DNA of 32,335 bases, taken from the NCBI GenBank assembly GCA_019117305.1, contig DWZZ01000029.1, positions 1 to 32,335 of the forward strand, given 5' to 3'. Positions 1 to 10,600 of the stretch are shown one piece after another; the stretch's first letter is position 1, and the number at the start of each line of letters is the position of its first letter. This DNA is from Candidatus Mediterraneibacter merdigallinarum. GTDB taxonomy: Bacteria; Bacillota; Clostridia; Lachnospirales; Lachnospiraceae. The notes under the pieces are model-generated. The model worked only from the letters and a program-made list of their open reading frames with translations. It made no database searches and was not told the DNA's origin. A program made the position numbers and the translations under genes.

Positions 1-43
1 CAGTCTCTTCCGGCGTCCCTTCTCAAATTATACAAATCCGAAT
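1..43 (-). repeat. Copy A of the same repeat, truncated by the window edge
   Basis: Reverse complement: ATTCGGATTTGTATAATTTGAGAAGGGACGCCGGAAGAGACTG, starting immediately after the AKR stop codon. Confidence 0.8.
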
Positions 44-1195
44 CTACTTCCCGAAAATCTCCGCTGCCTGTTTCATGTTTTCTATTATCGGCACTCCAAA
101 CGGGCATCTGGTCTGGCATGCGCCGCACTGGATGCACTCTCCTGCATGATGGGGCAGTACTTCATAATGCTCTCTGACTGTCTCCGGCACAGTTCCCTGG
201 GCTTTTACAAGATTGAGGAATTTTGTGACTGAAGCCACATCAATTTTCTGAGGGCAGGGTGCGCAGTGACTGCAGTACATACAGTGTCCCTTCCAGCTGA
301 TATTCGGAAAGGACGCGAAGGCAGGCGCATAGTCCCGTTCTTCTTCTGCGGCCTCCTCATAGGCAATACTCTCTTCAAGCTGCTCCACGCTGTGGACTCC
401 CGTCAGAACGGTTGCGACTCCCGGCCGCGTCAGAGCATAATGAATACACTGATTCACAGTCAGGGCCTTTCCGGCCGGTGAAAGTTTTTCATCCAGAAGA
501 TCTCCGCCTCCAAATGCTTTCATAACGGTGATCCCTATCCCCAGCCTCTGACAGGTTTCATACAGTTCCTGACGCTCCGGATTCATATTGATCAAATGTT
601 CCTTATAGTTCTTCTCCGCCCACAGTTCTTCTACATCCTCACTTGCCGGCTGCAGGTCATAACACGGATTCACGCTGAACATCAGCACTTCAATGTCACC
701 GCTTTTCACCGCTTCCAGCGCCACCTCCGGATTGTGGCTGCTCAGACCGATATGTCTGATTACGCCTTTTTCTTTCAATTCCTTTACATACGCGAGCACA
801 GGTCCGCCCGCGACTGTATGCCAGTCTTTCACAGAGTCTACATAGTGGATCATGCCAACATCAATATAGTCTGTCTGAAGGAGAGAAAGCATCTCCTCCA
901 TGCCCGCTTTTACTTCATCAATATTTCTCGTCCTTTTATACTGTCCCTCTTTCCAGACCGAACAGACGTGAGACTGGATCATAAACTTTTCTCTTCTTCC
1001 CCTCAGCGCTTCTCCGACGCTCGCGCGTACCTTCGGGTCAGAAGCGTAAAGGTCAAAATAATTGATGCCCTGACTCTCTGCCTCGTCCAGCAGTCTCTTT
1101 GTATTGCGGCACTCATCCTCCGCAAAACCTTCACATCCTAATCCGATCTCACTGACCAGAAGCCCTGTGCTGCCCAATTTCCGATATTTCATCAT
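44..1195 (-). CDS. Aldo/keto reductase with C-terminal 4Fe-4S ferredoxin-like motifs
   Basis: Translation MMKYRKLGSTGLLVSEIGLGCEGF is an AKR N-terminus; C-terminus has CMYCSHCAPCP and CIQCGACQTRCPFGVP cysteine motifs. ORF track starts at 1291, but GGAGGAGA sits just upstream of ATGATG at 1195/1192, so the start is probably there. Confidence 0.9.
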   Translation of the reverse strand: MMKYRKLGSTGLLVSEIGLGCEGFAEDECRNTKRLLDEAESQGINYFDLYASDPKVRASVGEALRGRREKFMIQSHVCSVWKEGQYKRTRNIDEVKAGMEEMLSLLQTDYIDVGMIHYVDSVKDWHTVAGGPVLAYVKELKEKGVIRHIGLSSHNPEVALEAVKSGDIEVLMFSVNPCYDLQPASEDVEELWAEKNYKEHLINMNPERQELYETCQRLGIGITVMKAFGGGDLLDEKLSPAGKALTVNQCIHYALTRPGVATVLTGVHSVEQLEESIAYEEAAEEERDYAPAFASFPNISWKGHCMYCSHCAPCPQKIDVASVTKFLNLVKAQGTVPETVREHYEVLPHHAGECIQCGACQTRCPFGVPIIENMKQAAEIFGK

Positions 1196-1398
1196 TCTCC
1201 TCCATTCCTTCAGCGCCCATGCGGTCCATGTCCTCAGCACCGTACGCCTTTTCTGCTCCATATTCTGAAAGAAAGGATGCTTCAGATCCATCTTTGCGAT
1301 AAATCTGAAGCACCCTGTTCTTATCTGTCAGACATCTCCATTTTCATCTTCAGCACGGCGATCATGGCAATGTCCGATTTTCCGCTTTTATTTTGCGG

Positions 1399-4300
1399 TT
1401 ATTTTTCTGTTTTTCTTTTCTTCCAGGCCACAAACAACAGTGCTGCTGCCATCAGCATTCCCGCTGCCGGCAGGAACAGGTTTGTAGTATCTCCTGTCTG
1501 TACCGCTTTGTCTGTCTGGTCTCCGTCCTGGCCGCCTGAAGGCTTCTGAGTATCTGACGGCTTCTGTCCCGGATCTGTCGGATCAGATGGATCTGTCGGC
1601 TGTTTACCTTCCTCTACTGTTACTGTAAAGGCAGCTGTTTTACCGCCGTAAGTTACCGTCACATTCTGTTCGCCTACTGTATTCGGATCATATCCGCTTA
1701 CCGTGTAATCGCCGGCCTTGAGTTCAACTTTACTTCCATCGCTATATACCGCTGTTACTGTCAGACCACTCAGATCAAGTTTCTCACCCTGAGTGTACAC
1801 TGTCTTCACGTCACCGCCAAGCTCGATCCTGTCAAGTGTCGGCTGAGGTTCTTCAGAAGCTTTTACTGTTACAGTAAAGACTGCTGATACGCCTTTGTAT
1901 GTCACAGTTACTTCCTGCGTGCCTAACGCGTTCGGATCGTATCCTGTTACTTCGTATCCTTCTGCAATCTCTTCTGTTGTTCCGTCACTGTATACCGCGA
2001 TTACGCCCAGATCGCTCAGATCCAGCTCTTCGCCCTGGATGTATTCTGTCTTGGACGGACCGGTAAGCTCGATTCTGTCAAGCGTCGGCTCCGGCTGCGG
2101 CTCATCTTTTGTAACGGTAACAGTAAATGTTGCTGTCTTTTCTGTATCACCGCTTGCAGCTGTTACAGAAACAGTCGCTTCACCTTCTGCTACAGCAGAA
2201 ATTGTTACAGATGCTGTATCAGCGCCGTCTGTAATTTCAACAGCGTCTCCGTCAACAGTCCATGCGTATGTCGGATTATCCATTCCTGCCGCAAGTGCGT
2301 TCAGGACAGTTGTATCGCCGATCACCAGCTGGCTGTCGCCGCCGATCTTAACGCTTGCGCCGGATGTATTTGTCCAGATCAGCATCTGGCTGCAGTTATT
2401 CTGGCCTTCTACACCGTCGTTGCCGCGGTTGTTCCATGCATAGTACGGAATTGCCTGCAGTTTTGCATCAATGATCTCACCGTTGTTATTATATTTAACA
2501 TCGCCGGTGATCTCTACTACGCCGTTCAGAAGATCTTCATTGTAGGTAGCTGTCAGCTCAGCGTCTCTCGGGATCACAAAGTTCAGCGGGCTGAAGTTCG
2601 CGATATCAGAATTCAGCTGTGCGTTTCCTGCCATCTCAATGCTGTATACGATCGGTCCGCGCTGCAGAGCGATTCTTCCCTGGTTAGCTTCTACATTCGG
2701 ATCTGCCTCTGTCATTCTGATTTCCATCGGGATGGAAATTCTGACAACGTCGCCGGCATTCCATGTACGTGTAATTGCAACATAACCTTTTTCTGCCTCA
2801 GCTGTTACAGCTTCGCCGTTGACAGAAATTGTTACGTTCTGGTTTGCCTGTTCCTCTACCCAGCCCGGGATACGGATGTTCATTGTGAATTCCTTTTCCT
2901 CATCCGGGTTAACCGTCATCTTGATGTCGCCGTTCCACGGATATTCTGTTTCCTGGATCAGGCCAACATTTGTTCCGTCAACATTTACATTACCATCGCT
3001 TCCGATGTACATATTAACAAACAGTTTGTCGCCATGTACTGTGTACATATATTCGCTTAATTTTGCGATTGTACGCATCAGGTTCGGCGGGCAGCATGCG
3101 CATGCGAACCAGTCAGAACGCGGATCTCCGTTTCTTGCCTCAAGATATGTACTGTAGTAGAACTTATCTCCTGTCAGATTTGTTCCTACAAGGATTGCAT
3201 TGTACAGGTTCTTCTCCACTACGTCCGCGTATTTTGCGTCTTCGTGGATCAGGTTCATTCTCTGGTTCCAGTTTGCAAGTGCGATCGTCGCGCAGATCTC
3301 ACAATAGGAGTCGTCATTCGGCAGTTCGTACGGATCACCAAAATCCTCGCCGTGGGAACGTACACCGATACCGCCGGTGATATATGTCTTTGTGTTTGCA
3401 ACAGAATCCCAGATCGCGTCCATCGTATTCAGATAAGCCTCTCTGTCCGGATCATCTTCCGGAAGCAGTGTGGCAACATCTGTTACGCCCGCGTAGAAGT
3501 AGCATGCACGTACTGCATGTCCTACAGCCTCTGTGATTTCCTTGATGGATGCATTATCCTGTGAATATTCACCGCCCCAGTAACCGCTTTCACGTTCATC
3601 CATGTTCGTACCTCTGCGGTCAATCAGCGTTTTTGCTGTCTCTACATATTTATCGCCTGTGCCTTCGCCTTCATATTCCTCTACGAGTTTCGCGAATTTT
3701 ACAAGCGCCAGCTCGATCTCTTCATGCCCCGGAACTTCATGACGTGTTCCGTCCGGTCCGAACAGAGTTACAATCTCGTCCGCGAAACGTCTTCCGACTA
3801 CATAAAGGCTGTAGTCCGGATCGCCGATTCCTTCTCTGTAACGTGTATAAGCTACAACACCCTCAAGGAAATGTCCAGCATTATACATCTCATGGTTGGA
3901 GAAGTCATGCCATCTGTGTGTTCCCGGTGAGCTTCCGCCTGCATGAGCAGTGCTTCTTAATGTAAAGTGTGTGTCGATATAACCGTCTGCGTACTGTACC
4001 TGCTCGATCAGTGAGATCCAGTAAGCCAGTTTCTCTTCCAGTACCGCTTTCTGAGCTACCATCTCCGGATCTGTATCATCATTGATTACAGACAGAGTAT
4101 AGGAAATTGCCTCGATACTCTTGTAAATATCAGAATCCTGGAATACATATCCCTGGAATTCATCATAGGGCTCGCCGTTCAGCTTCGCAATTGCATTTAC
4201 GAAGTTCGGCTCTCCGCCGGACGGCTGTTCGATCTGATAGATCGCTTTGTTCAGTGAATTTACAGCGTTTACTTTCTGTTTCGGATTCCAGAAGTTATCT

Positions 4301-6702
4301 GTCAGCTGTACATTTTCAAAGGTAACTGTGCTGTTGGCAACCGGTGTAACGACCGGCTCATTTACTGTTACTCTCGCAACCGCATCAAATGTATCATCTC
4401 CCGAAACAACTGTACCTTTTACTTCAAAGGTTGTTCCGACCTTATCTTCTGCATATAATTCCGGATCAACATCTTCCCACTCAACAGGAACAAGTTTGGA
4501 GTTGAATTTCTCGCCGAAATTAAAGCCGTTATTTCCCATCAGGTCAGGTGTCGGATCATCAAACGCGATACCATTTGCCACAACTGTCTTCGGGAGAATC
4601 GGCGCTCTTCCTGCCTCAGTTGCTGTTACATAGTCGTCAATGCTTGTAATCGCATCAACTTTGATCTGCATGCTGGCTGTACGGGATACAGTTTCTCCGT
4701 TCTGCTCACGGGATACTGTCAGGTTCAGAGTGCCATAACCACTGTCTTTTGCCTGAATGCTTACCTGCGCTTCGTCAGTTGCGCCGGCGATAGACATGTA
4801 CTCGCTTCCTTCTGTCAGTTCCCACTTATAGCTGAGTCCGTCAAGGCCTGTCGGAAGACTTTCTGCTGTAAAGACTCCTGTCTCGCCTTTAAGGATTCTT
4901 TCTTTTCCTGTAATCTGTGCGGAAATAAGCTCGTTCCATTCCGCAGTCATTTCCTCGCCGAATACTTCCCACTCGCCGATACCTACGCCATTTGCGCCTG
5001 AGCCGTTGCGTTCGATATTCAGACGAAGCTGTGTTGTCTTCACCGGTTCTTTGAATGTTACAACATTCCAGTAACGGTTATTTCCGTTCAGGTAATCTCC
5101 CGGCTGATCAGAAGCAGCGTCCGCGCTTCCGTATTTGACGCCGACAGTAGATACGTCTGCTCCTGTCTCATCTGTCATGTCCGTAATCTTCTGCCAGGAT
5201 GCTGTCTCGTAGTCATAATACTCTACTTCACAGCTCTTCGGGAAAGTTACATTGCCTGACGCCGTCAGATTTCCGTTATCTGCCCAGTACATTACGCGCA
5301 TGCCGTTCAGCACATAAGGCGCGTCCCAGGTCAGCATAACTGTTGTCGGATAAGTGCTGCTGTTCCAGGTGTTCCAGGAAGTTCCCGCATCTGTTGCAAG
5401 CTGGCCGTTATTCACATTTGTAACCGGCGTATTCTGTGCATCTGCAGAAGCAGTAGCCTGGGGAGCAACATTATCGCCTGATGACTGGGCAACCTCTGTT
5501 CCGTATACTTCCACTTCACCGATGCCCACGCCTGTCGAACCATCACCATTGCGGTCAATCACAAGACGAAGTTTGCTTGTCTGAACAGACTCGTTCAGGG
5601 CTACGCCGTTCCAGTAACGGTTATTTCCATTTGTATAATCCGCCGCATTTGCTCCGGCAGCATCTTTGGAGCCGAATTTCACCCCGACAGATGATGTGTC
5701 AGCGCCTGTCTCATCTACAAGCTCTGTGATGTCTGTCCATTCTTTGGACCGCTCATTGTACCACTGAAGTTTGCAGTCAGACGGGAACTGTACGCCGCCG
5801 TTATCTGACCACCACATTACACGTACACTGGAAATGTCATATGTAGTATTGCCCCAGTCAAGGTCCACAGTTACAGGATATTCAACATCCCCGCTCTGAG
5901 CCCAGGTGTTCCATGTTGTGTTGGAACCCTCTGCCATTTTTCCATCATTAATAGCAGCAACCGCGTTGTCCGGCAGCGTTGTATTTGTATATGAAGCAGT
6001 TATATCTGCCTCCCCTGCAACATTGGTGCCTGACGCGATCGTCGGATATCCGAATGCCTCCCACTCACTGATACCTACACCGTTAGTGCCGCTTCCGTTA
6101 CGCTGGATCTTCATCTGAAGTTCTTTTGTAGTAATCGGCTCTGAGAATTTCACATAATTCCAGTATTTGTTGTTTCCGTTAATTCCGTTATTGGAGCTGG
6201 AATCAACTTCAGTACCAACCTCATCTGTCGCCATACCTTTCTCGTTTGTCATACCGGTAATCTGCTGTGCCTCTCCCTCTTCATCCACGTAATAAAGTGT
6301 GGCTGATTTCGGGAATGTCACATTTGCGTTGGACTCCAGCGTAGCGTTATCCGCCCACCAGATTACCCGCATTCCGGTAATAACCTGTTCTGAATCCCAT
6401 TTCAGAGATGTTGTTACCGGATAGTGTTCGTCATCCGTGCCCCAGCTGTTCCAGCTTGTATACGGATCTGACGTAGCCAGCTCACCGTCATTCATAGACG
6501 CCGTAGAGATACCGTACGTATTCGTATAAGACGCATCCGCAGTAGCTTTCAGGGCAATGTTATTGCCCGGATTCTCAGCATCAACCTGAACTGCCGGCAC
6601 TGAATTATCGCCGTCTTCCGGTGCTGCGCTGACCGGGCTTACGGGAGCCATTGTAAAGATCATCGCCGCGCTCAGAAGAACTGCTACAATTCTTTTTTTC
6701 AT
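1399..6702 (-). CDS. Secreted cell-surface GH127-like beta-L-arabinofuranosidase with three N-terminal F5/8C-like modules, Ig-like domains and a C-terminal wall-anchor-like tail
   Basis: Signal peptide MKKRIVAVLLSAAMIFTMAPVSPVSA; three homologous segments (each with NGNN[KR]YWN..., ending NGVGI[SG]E.E.[FY]G); catalytic region VTFENVQLTDNFWNPKQ ... FACACCPPNLMRTIAKLSEYMY typical of GH127; two Big_3-like LDRIEL... repeats; tail KAVQTGD-hydrophobic-KKRKTEK. AGGAGGAAGGAGAAA upstream of the ATG. Confidence 0.9.
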   Translation of the reverse strand: MKKRIVAVLLSAAMIFTMAPVSPVSAAPEDGDNSVPAVQVDAENPGNNIALKATADASYTNTYGISTASMNDGELATSDPYTSWNSWGTDDEHYPVTTSLKWDSEQVITGMRVIWWADNATLESNANVTFPKSATLYYVDEEGEAQQITGMTNEKGMATDEVGTEVDSSSNNGINGNNKYWNYVKFSEPITTKELQMKIQRNGSGTNGVGISEWEAFGYPTIASGTNVAGEADITASYTNTTLPDNAVAAINDGKMAEGSNTTWNTWAQSGDVEYPVTVDLDWGNTTYDISSVRVMWWSDNGGVQFPSDCKLQWYNERSKEWTDITELVDETGADTSSVGVKFGSKDAAGANAADYTNGNNRYWNGVALNESVQTSKLRLVIDRNGDGSTGVGIGEVEVYGTEVAQSSGDNVAPQATASADAQNTPVTNVNNGQLATDAGTSWNTWNSSTYPTTVMLTWDAPYVLNGMRVMYWADNGNLTASGNVTFPKSCEVEYYDYETASWQKITDMTDETGADVSTVGVKYGSADAASDQPGDYLNGNNRYWNVVTFKEPVKTTQLRLNIERNGSGANGVGIGEWEVFGEEMTAEWNELISAQITGKERILKGETGVFTAESLPTGLDGLSYKWELTEGSEYMSIAGATDEAQVSIQAKDSGYGTLNLTVSREQNGETVSRTASMQIKVDAITSIDDYVTATEAGRAPILPKTVVANGIAFDDPTPDLMGNNGFNFGEKFNSKLVPVEWEDVDPELYAEDKVGTTFEVKGTVVSGDDTFDAVARVTVNEPVVTPVANSTVTFENVQLTDNFWNPKQKVNAVNSLNKAIYQIEQPSGGEPNFVNAIAKLNGEPYDEFQGYVFQDSDIYKSIEAISYTLSVINDDTDPEMVAQKAVLEEKLAYWISLIEQVQYADGYIDTHFTLRSTAHAGGSSPGTHRWHDFSNHEMYNAGHFLEGVVAYTRYREGIGDPDYSLYVVGRRFADEIVTLFGPDGTRHEVPGHEEIELALVKFAKLVEEYEGEGTGDKYVETAKTLIDRRGTNMDERESGYWGGEYSQDNASIKEITEAVGHAVRACYFYAGVTDVATLLPEDDPDREAYLNTMDAIWDSVANTKTYITGGIGVRSHGEDFGDPYELPNDDSYCEICATIALANWNQRMNLIHEDAKYADVVEKNLYNAILVGTNLTGDKFYYSTYLEARNGDPRSDWFACACCPPNLMRTIAKLSEYMYTVHGDKLFVNMYIGSDGNVNVDGTNVGLIQETEYPWNGDIKMTVNPDEEKEFTMNIRIPGWVEEQANQNVTISVNGEAVTAEAEKGYVAITRTWNAGDVVRISIPMEIRMTEADPNVEANQGRIALQRGPIVYSIEMAGNAQLNSDIANFSPLNFVIPRDAELTATYNEDLLNGVVEITGDVKYNNNGEIIDAKLQAIPYYAWNNRGNDGVEGQNNCSQMLIWTNTSGASVKIGGDSQLVIGDTTVLNALAAGMDNPTYAWTVDGDAVEITDGADTASVTISAVAEGEATVSVTAASGDTEKTATFTVTVTKDEPQPEPTLDRIELTGPSKTEYIQGEELDLSDLGVIAVYSDGTTEEIAEGYEVTGYDPNALGTQEVTVTYKGVSAVFTVTVKASEEPQPTLDRIELGGDVKTVYTQGEKLDLSGLTVTAVYSDGSKVELKAGDYTVSGYDPNTVGEQNVTVTYGGKTAAFTVTVEEGKQPTDPSDPTDPGQKPSDTQKPSGGQDGDQTDKAVQTGDTTNLFLPAAGMLMAAALLFVAWKKRKTEK

Positions 6703-7534
6703 TTTCTCCTTCCTCCTGTAAATAAGATTTGATGATCCATTGACTCATTGCCGTTCTTGTTTCTTCTTTAATAATAGCGATCCGAATAACAGAAAAAATA
6801 TACAGCATTTCTGCTGCTGTAATTTCCGTTCACTATGCAAGACACAGACCGGCTGATCATTCGTCAGGATCATACTCAGGGATAACGCATCTGCAAATGT
6901 GTCTGTGATTTGTAAACCTTTCTTTCGCCACAGCACCGGCTGCTGATACAACACGCTCTTTCCTCAGGCGTTAACAGCAGGCGCAGCTGCCGGGTCCGAA
7001 AGATTTTTCTGATAAAATGAATGCGCAACGTACTTATATTCTGCGCTGCGCTATAATTTTTTCAGGTTTTCACATCTTTATCAATTGCCATAGATGTCTT
7101 ATCGCTCTATGATATAATCATACCACCGCATAAATCATCCCGCAATCTGAAAACAGCCTGTTTCTCAGGTTTATAAGTTATTTACAATACATTTTTGGGT
7201 TTTTCTTTTCGCTTTTTAATACAAATATATTTTTGGGTTCGTTTTTCTTTTTATAATTGTGATTTTTTTCAGCTTTTCCAGCTCTTTCAGTTATATACAG
7301 CACTCTGAAACTGTTTTTTCATTCAAAATATTAAACGATTTACATGGAAGTTTGTAAGAAATTCTATTTTTTTTATACATCTGACATTAAATTTCCGTCC
7401 TATCCGGCACATACTTCTTTTTTTGCCCGGCCGGCCGGAATCCATCGTGCCTGACTATGCGCACTGCCGCGCTGCGCTCACATCCTAAAACGGTATCCTT
7501 AAGAAACATGCGCCGCCAGGCGCACATACAGCAA

Positions 7535-7574
7535 GACAGCCGCCCGGCCGAACAAATTCGGCCGGGCGGCTGTC
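7535..7574. terminator. Perfect long GC-rich hairpin downstream of the FIVAR surface-protein gene
   Basis: gacagccgcccggccgaa / caaa / ttcggccgggcggctgtc: at least 18-bp perfect stem and 4-nt loop. No clear U-tract on either strand. Confidence 0.6.
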
Positions 7575-7637
7575 TGCTGACTGCTATTTTAATAGTTATT
7601 TCCAGTCGTCAACATTCCGGATTATTCCGGTTGCCGC

Positions 7638-10600
7638 TCATTTTTTCTTTTCTTCCTTTTTTCGGATAATTACTGCTGCCGCAGCGGCACTTAATGCCAT
7701 AACAGATACATAAACTCCCGGGTTTGCATTGTCTCCGGTCTTAACTGCAGCCTTGCCTCCTTCCTTATCCGAATCTTCTTTACTGCCTGACTGTTCCGGT
7801 TTCTTTCCCGGATCATTCTGTTTATCCGGCTCCTTCGGTCCGTCCGGTTTCTCCGGCTGTCCGGGATTTTCAGGATTTTCCGGTTTTTCAGGATCTTCCG
7901 GTTCTTCCGGTTCCTGAGTGGTCTTATCGATATTGGTAATCCTGATTTCCGCTGTCACCGCATTACCTGCAGTATCTGTAAACACAGCTTTTTCTTCTGT
8001 GTTTTCCTGATATGTTTTCACAGCAATCAGACCGTTATCACTTAATATCCAGCCTTCCGGAAGATTTGTTCCGGCCAGAGGCTCATCAAAAGTAATCGTT
8101 ACCACAACATCGCCATCTGTCGGTTCTTCTGTGGAATATGCCACCTCTGCAGTTGGAGCTGTCTGATCGAAATAGAAAGTATATGTCCTTTCTGTCGGAT
8201 ATACGCCTCCGGCAGGAGGAACACAGTCGCGGACAATCAGTATGTTCTTTCCGTCTCCGCCGTTTCCTTCATTTAATACATCCTGTATGTCTTCAAACAG
8301 AACTCCGTCTTCTGTTCCGTCAAGCCGGAATTCTGTTCCATTCAGTACAAACTGAAGCAGCCTTCCATTATCTGTGAACTTAAGATCAAATGTTTCATTT
8401 AATAATGCGTTTTCTTCGATTGCAGTCTCTGTATTTCCGATAACAAACCATGCCGCCGGAGCTTCTGACTCAAATACAAGTTCATTATACCTGGATATAA
8501 GATCCTCTGCAGCTTTCCTTACATCTGCTCCTTCTGCATCCGGATTTTCATATACATCCTCTGCATGTTTGCAGGCTGTCAGGAAATCATCCCATGTATC
8601 ATCATGCTGATAAATGTATTCCTTCCCGATTGCCTCTTCAGCAGTTTTCATTGCTTCTTCCAGAGCTGTTTTATCTACCGCCAGTGCATCAACAGCATCA
8701 TTCAGGGCTTTTGCCGCATCATCAGCCTGCGTCTGAGCTGCTTCCGGATCATCCATTACTTCTTTTGCCGCTTCCAGCTTCTCCTGCATTTCCGTCCAGG
8801 ATTCCTCTGTGTAGTCTTCTTCTTTCAGATCTTCTGCTGCATTGATCGCGGCCTCAAGTTCCGTCTTATCCGCTCTTTTGACAAGTGCGTCTATTGCGTC
8901 TCTAAGCGCCTGTGCCGCATCCGCAATTTCTGTATCCGAAGCCAGCGGGTCGTCCAGAACTGCCTTTGCTTCCTGAAGTTTCTCTTCCATTACACCCCAG
9001 GGATCTGTCAGATAGTCCTCTTTATTCAGCGCTTCTGCTTCGCTGACCACGGCCTCAAGGGCTGATTTATCCGCCTCTTCAAACTTCTGCACTCTATAAT
9101 ATCCCGGCATATAAGCGGTCCGGTAGAAATACAGGTTGACTGCGCTGTCCTGATCAACTGTGAAATATCCTTCAATTCCATTTTTAATATTTCCGTCCAG
9201 CGGTCCCTGATAATCTACGCCTTTTGAGCCTGTTTCCGAAGGCGATTCATAGGCAACGCGGCAGCTTAAATCGCCCATATCACTCAGTGAGAACGGTTTC
9301 CCCTGTTCACCGCTGATCGGATCAATTCCATCATTTACAAATTTAAAAGAAACTTTTACACGGACCACTCCATCTTCGCCCACAACAAACTCCTGGCCTG
9401 TAATCTCAAAATGCCCGTAGTTGTCCGGATCCATAGCATCTGCGTTAAATCCGACTTCTGTGCCTCTCAGGTCACTTTCTGCTGTCTGGATCAGTTTTTC
9501 AGCATCAACAAATGCATTATAGCAGGTGAGTATCTTTTCTGTTGACGCGCCGCTGCTTACATTCGAGCCTTCCTGGAACGCCGCAACCACCGGCAAAATA
9601 CTTTCCGTGAGTTTATCACTGTATATAAATCTGCCGTCTTCCCCTTCTTTATCCGGATTATAATATGCTACCTTGTCATTAAGCATATTCAGCCAGTAAT
9701 ATTTTTCCAGTGTATTATACGCAGTATCCACTTCTGACTGGAATGCCTTTTCATCTTCCAGTACAGTTCCCGCCCGATTCAGCGCATTCGTAAACCCTTT
9801 ATAATATGACTGGGCGGGATAGTCGAACTGCGCATCCTTTACTTCATCATAAAGTTTCTGAAGCGCCGCCTTATCCGTGTCCGGCACAAGAGCTTCCCTT
9901 GCGTTGTTCAGAGCGTCCGCCGCATCATCCACCTCTGACTGCACCGCAAGGACATTATCCCGCACAATCCTCGCCGCTTCCAGCTTCTCCTGCATTGCCG
10001 CCCAGAAGTCCTCCGTGTAATTCTCTTCATCCAAAGCTTCCGCCGCATTGATCGCAGTCTCAAGTTCTGTTTTGTCAGCCGCCGTAAACTTCTGTACCCT
10101 GAAGAAACCGGGCATAACGGAATCTTCCACCGTCAGACTGATTACACTGTCCAGAGGTACTGTCACCTCTCCGATAAAGCCGTTTCCATAAGATCCATTC
10201 AGATTATCTTTGCCGCTGATGCCCTTCGAGCCTTTCTGAGACGGCGACTCATAGGCAACTCTGCAGCTGGCCTTTGTCATCTCGCTGACGCTGTATTCAT
10301 CCCCTTCCTCTCCTGTAACCGGACTGATTCCGTCATTCACAAACCGGATGAAGACCTTCACGCTTACATTTCCGGCCGCATCGGACACAAATTCCTGTCC
10401 TGTGATCTCAAAATGTCCGTAATTTCCTGGATCCAGCGCTGTCTTTGTATCAAAATCATCCTCTGCATTAAAACCGAATTCCACACCTCTCAGATCCGGA
10501 TCCGCTGTCTCCGCCCCGTGTTTCTCAGCCTCTGCAAAGCCTTCATAGTACCCTTTCAGAATATCCGGCTCTGTATTGACATTCGCGTACCTTGCCGTTT

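Noticed and set aside
1895-6118. Numerous plus-strand ORFs antisense to the GH127 gene (e.g. 1895-2443, 4247-4633)
   Set aside because: They lie opposite a clear long CDS, have low-complexity Ser/Val/Thr-rich translations and no convincing RBS; shadow ORFs.
7729-7917. SGSSGFSGFSG-like repetitive ORF
   Set aside because: It is the antisense of the Pro/Glu-rich stalk coding region; not a real gene.
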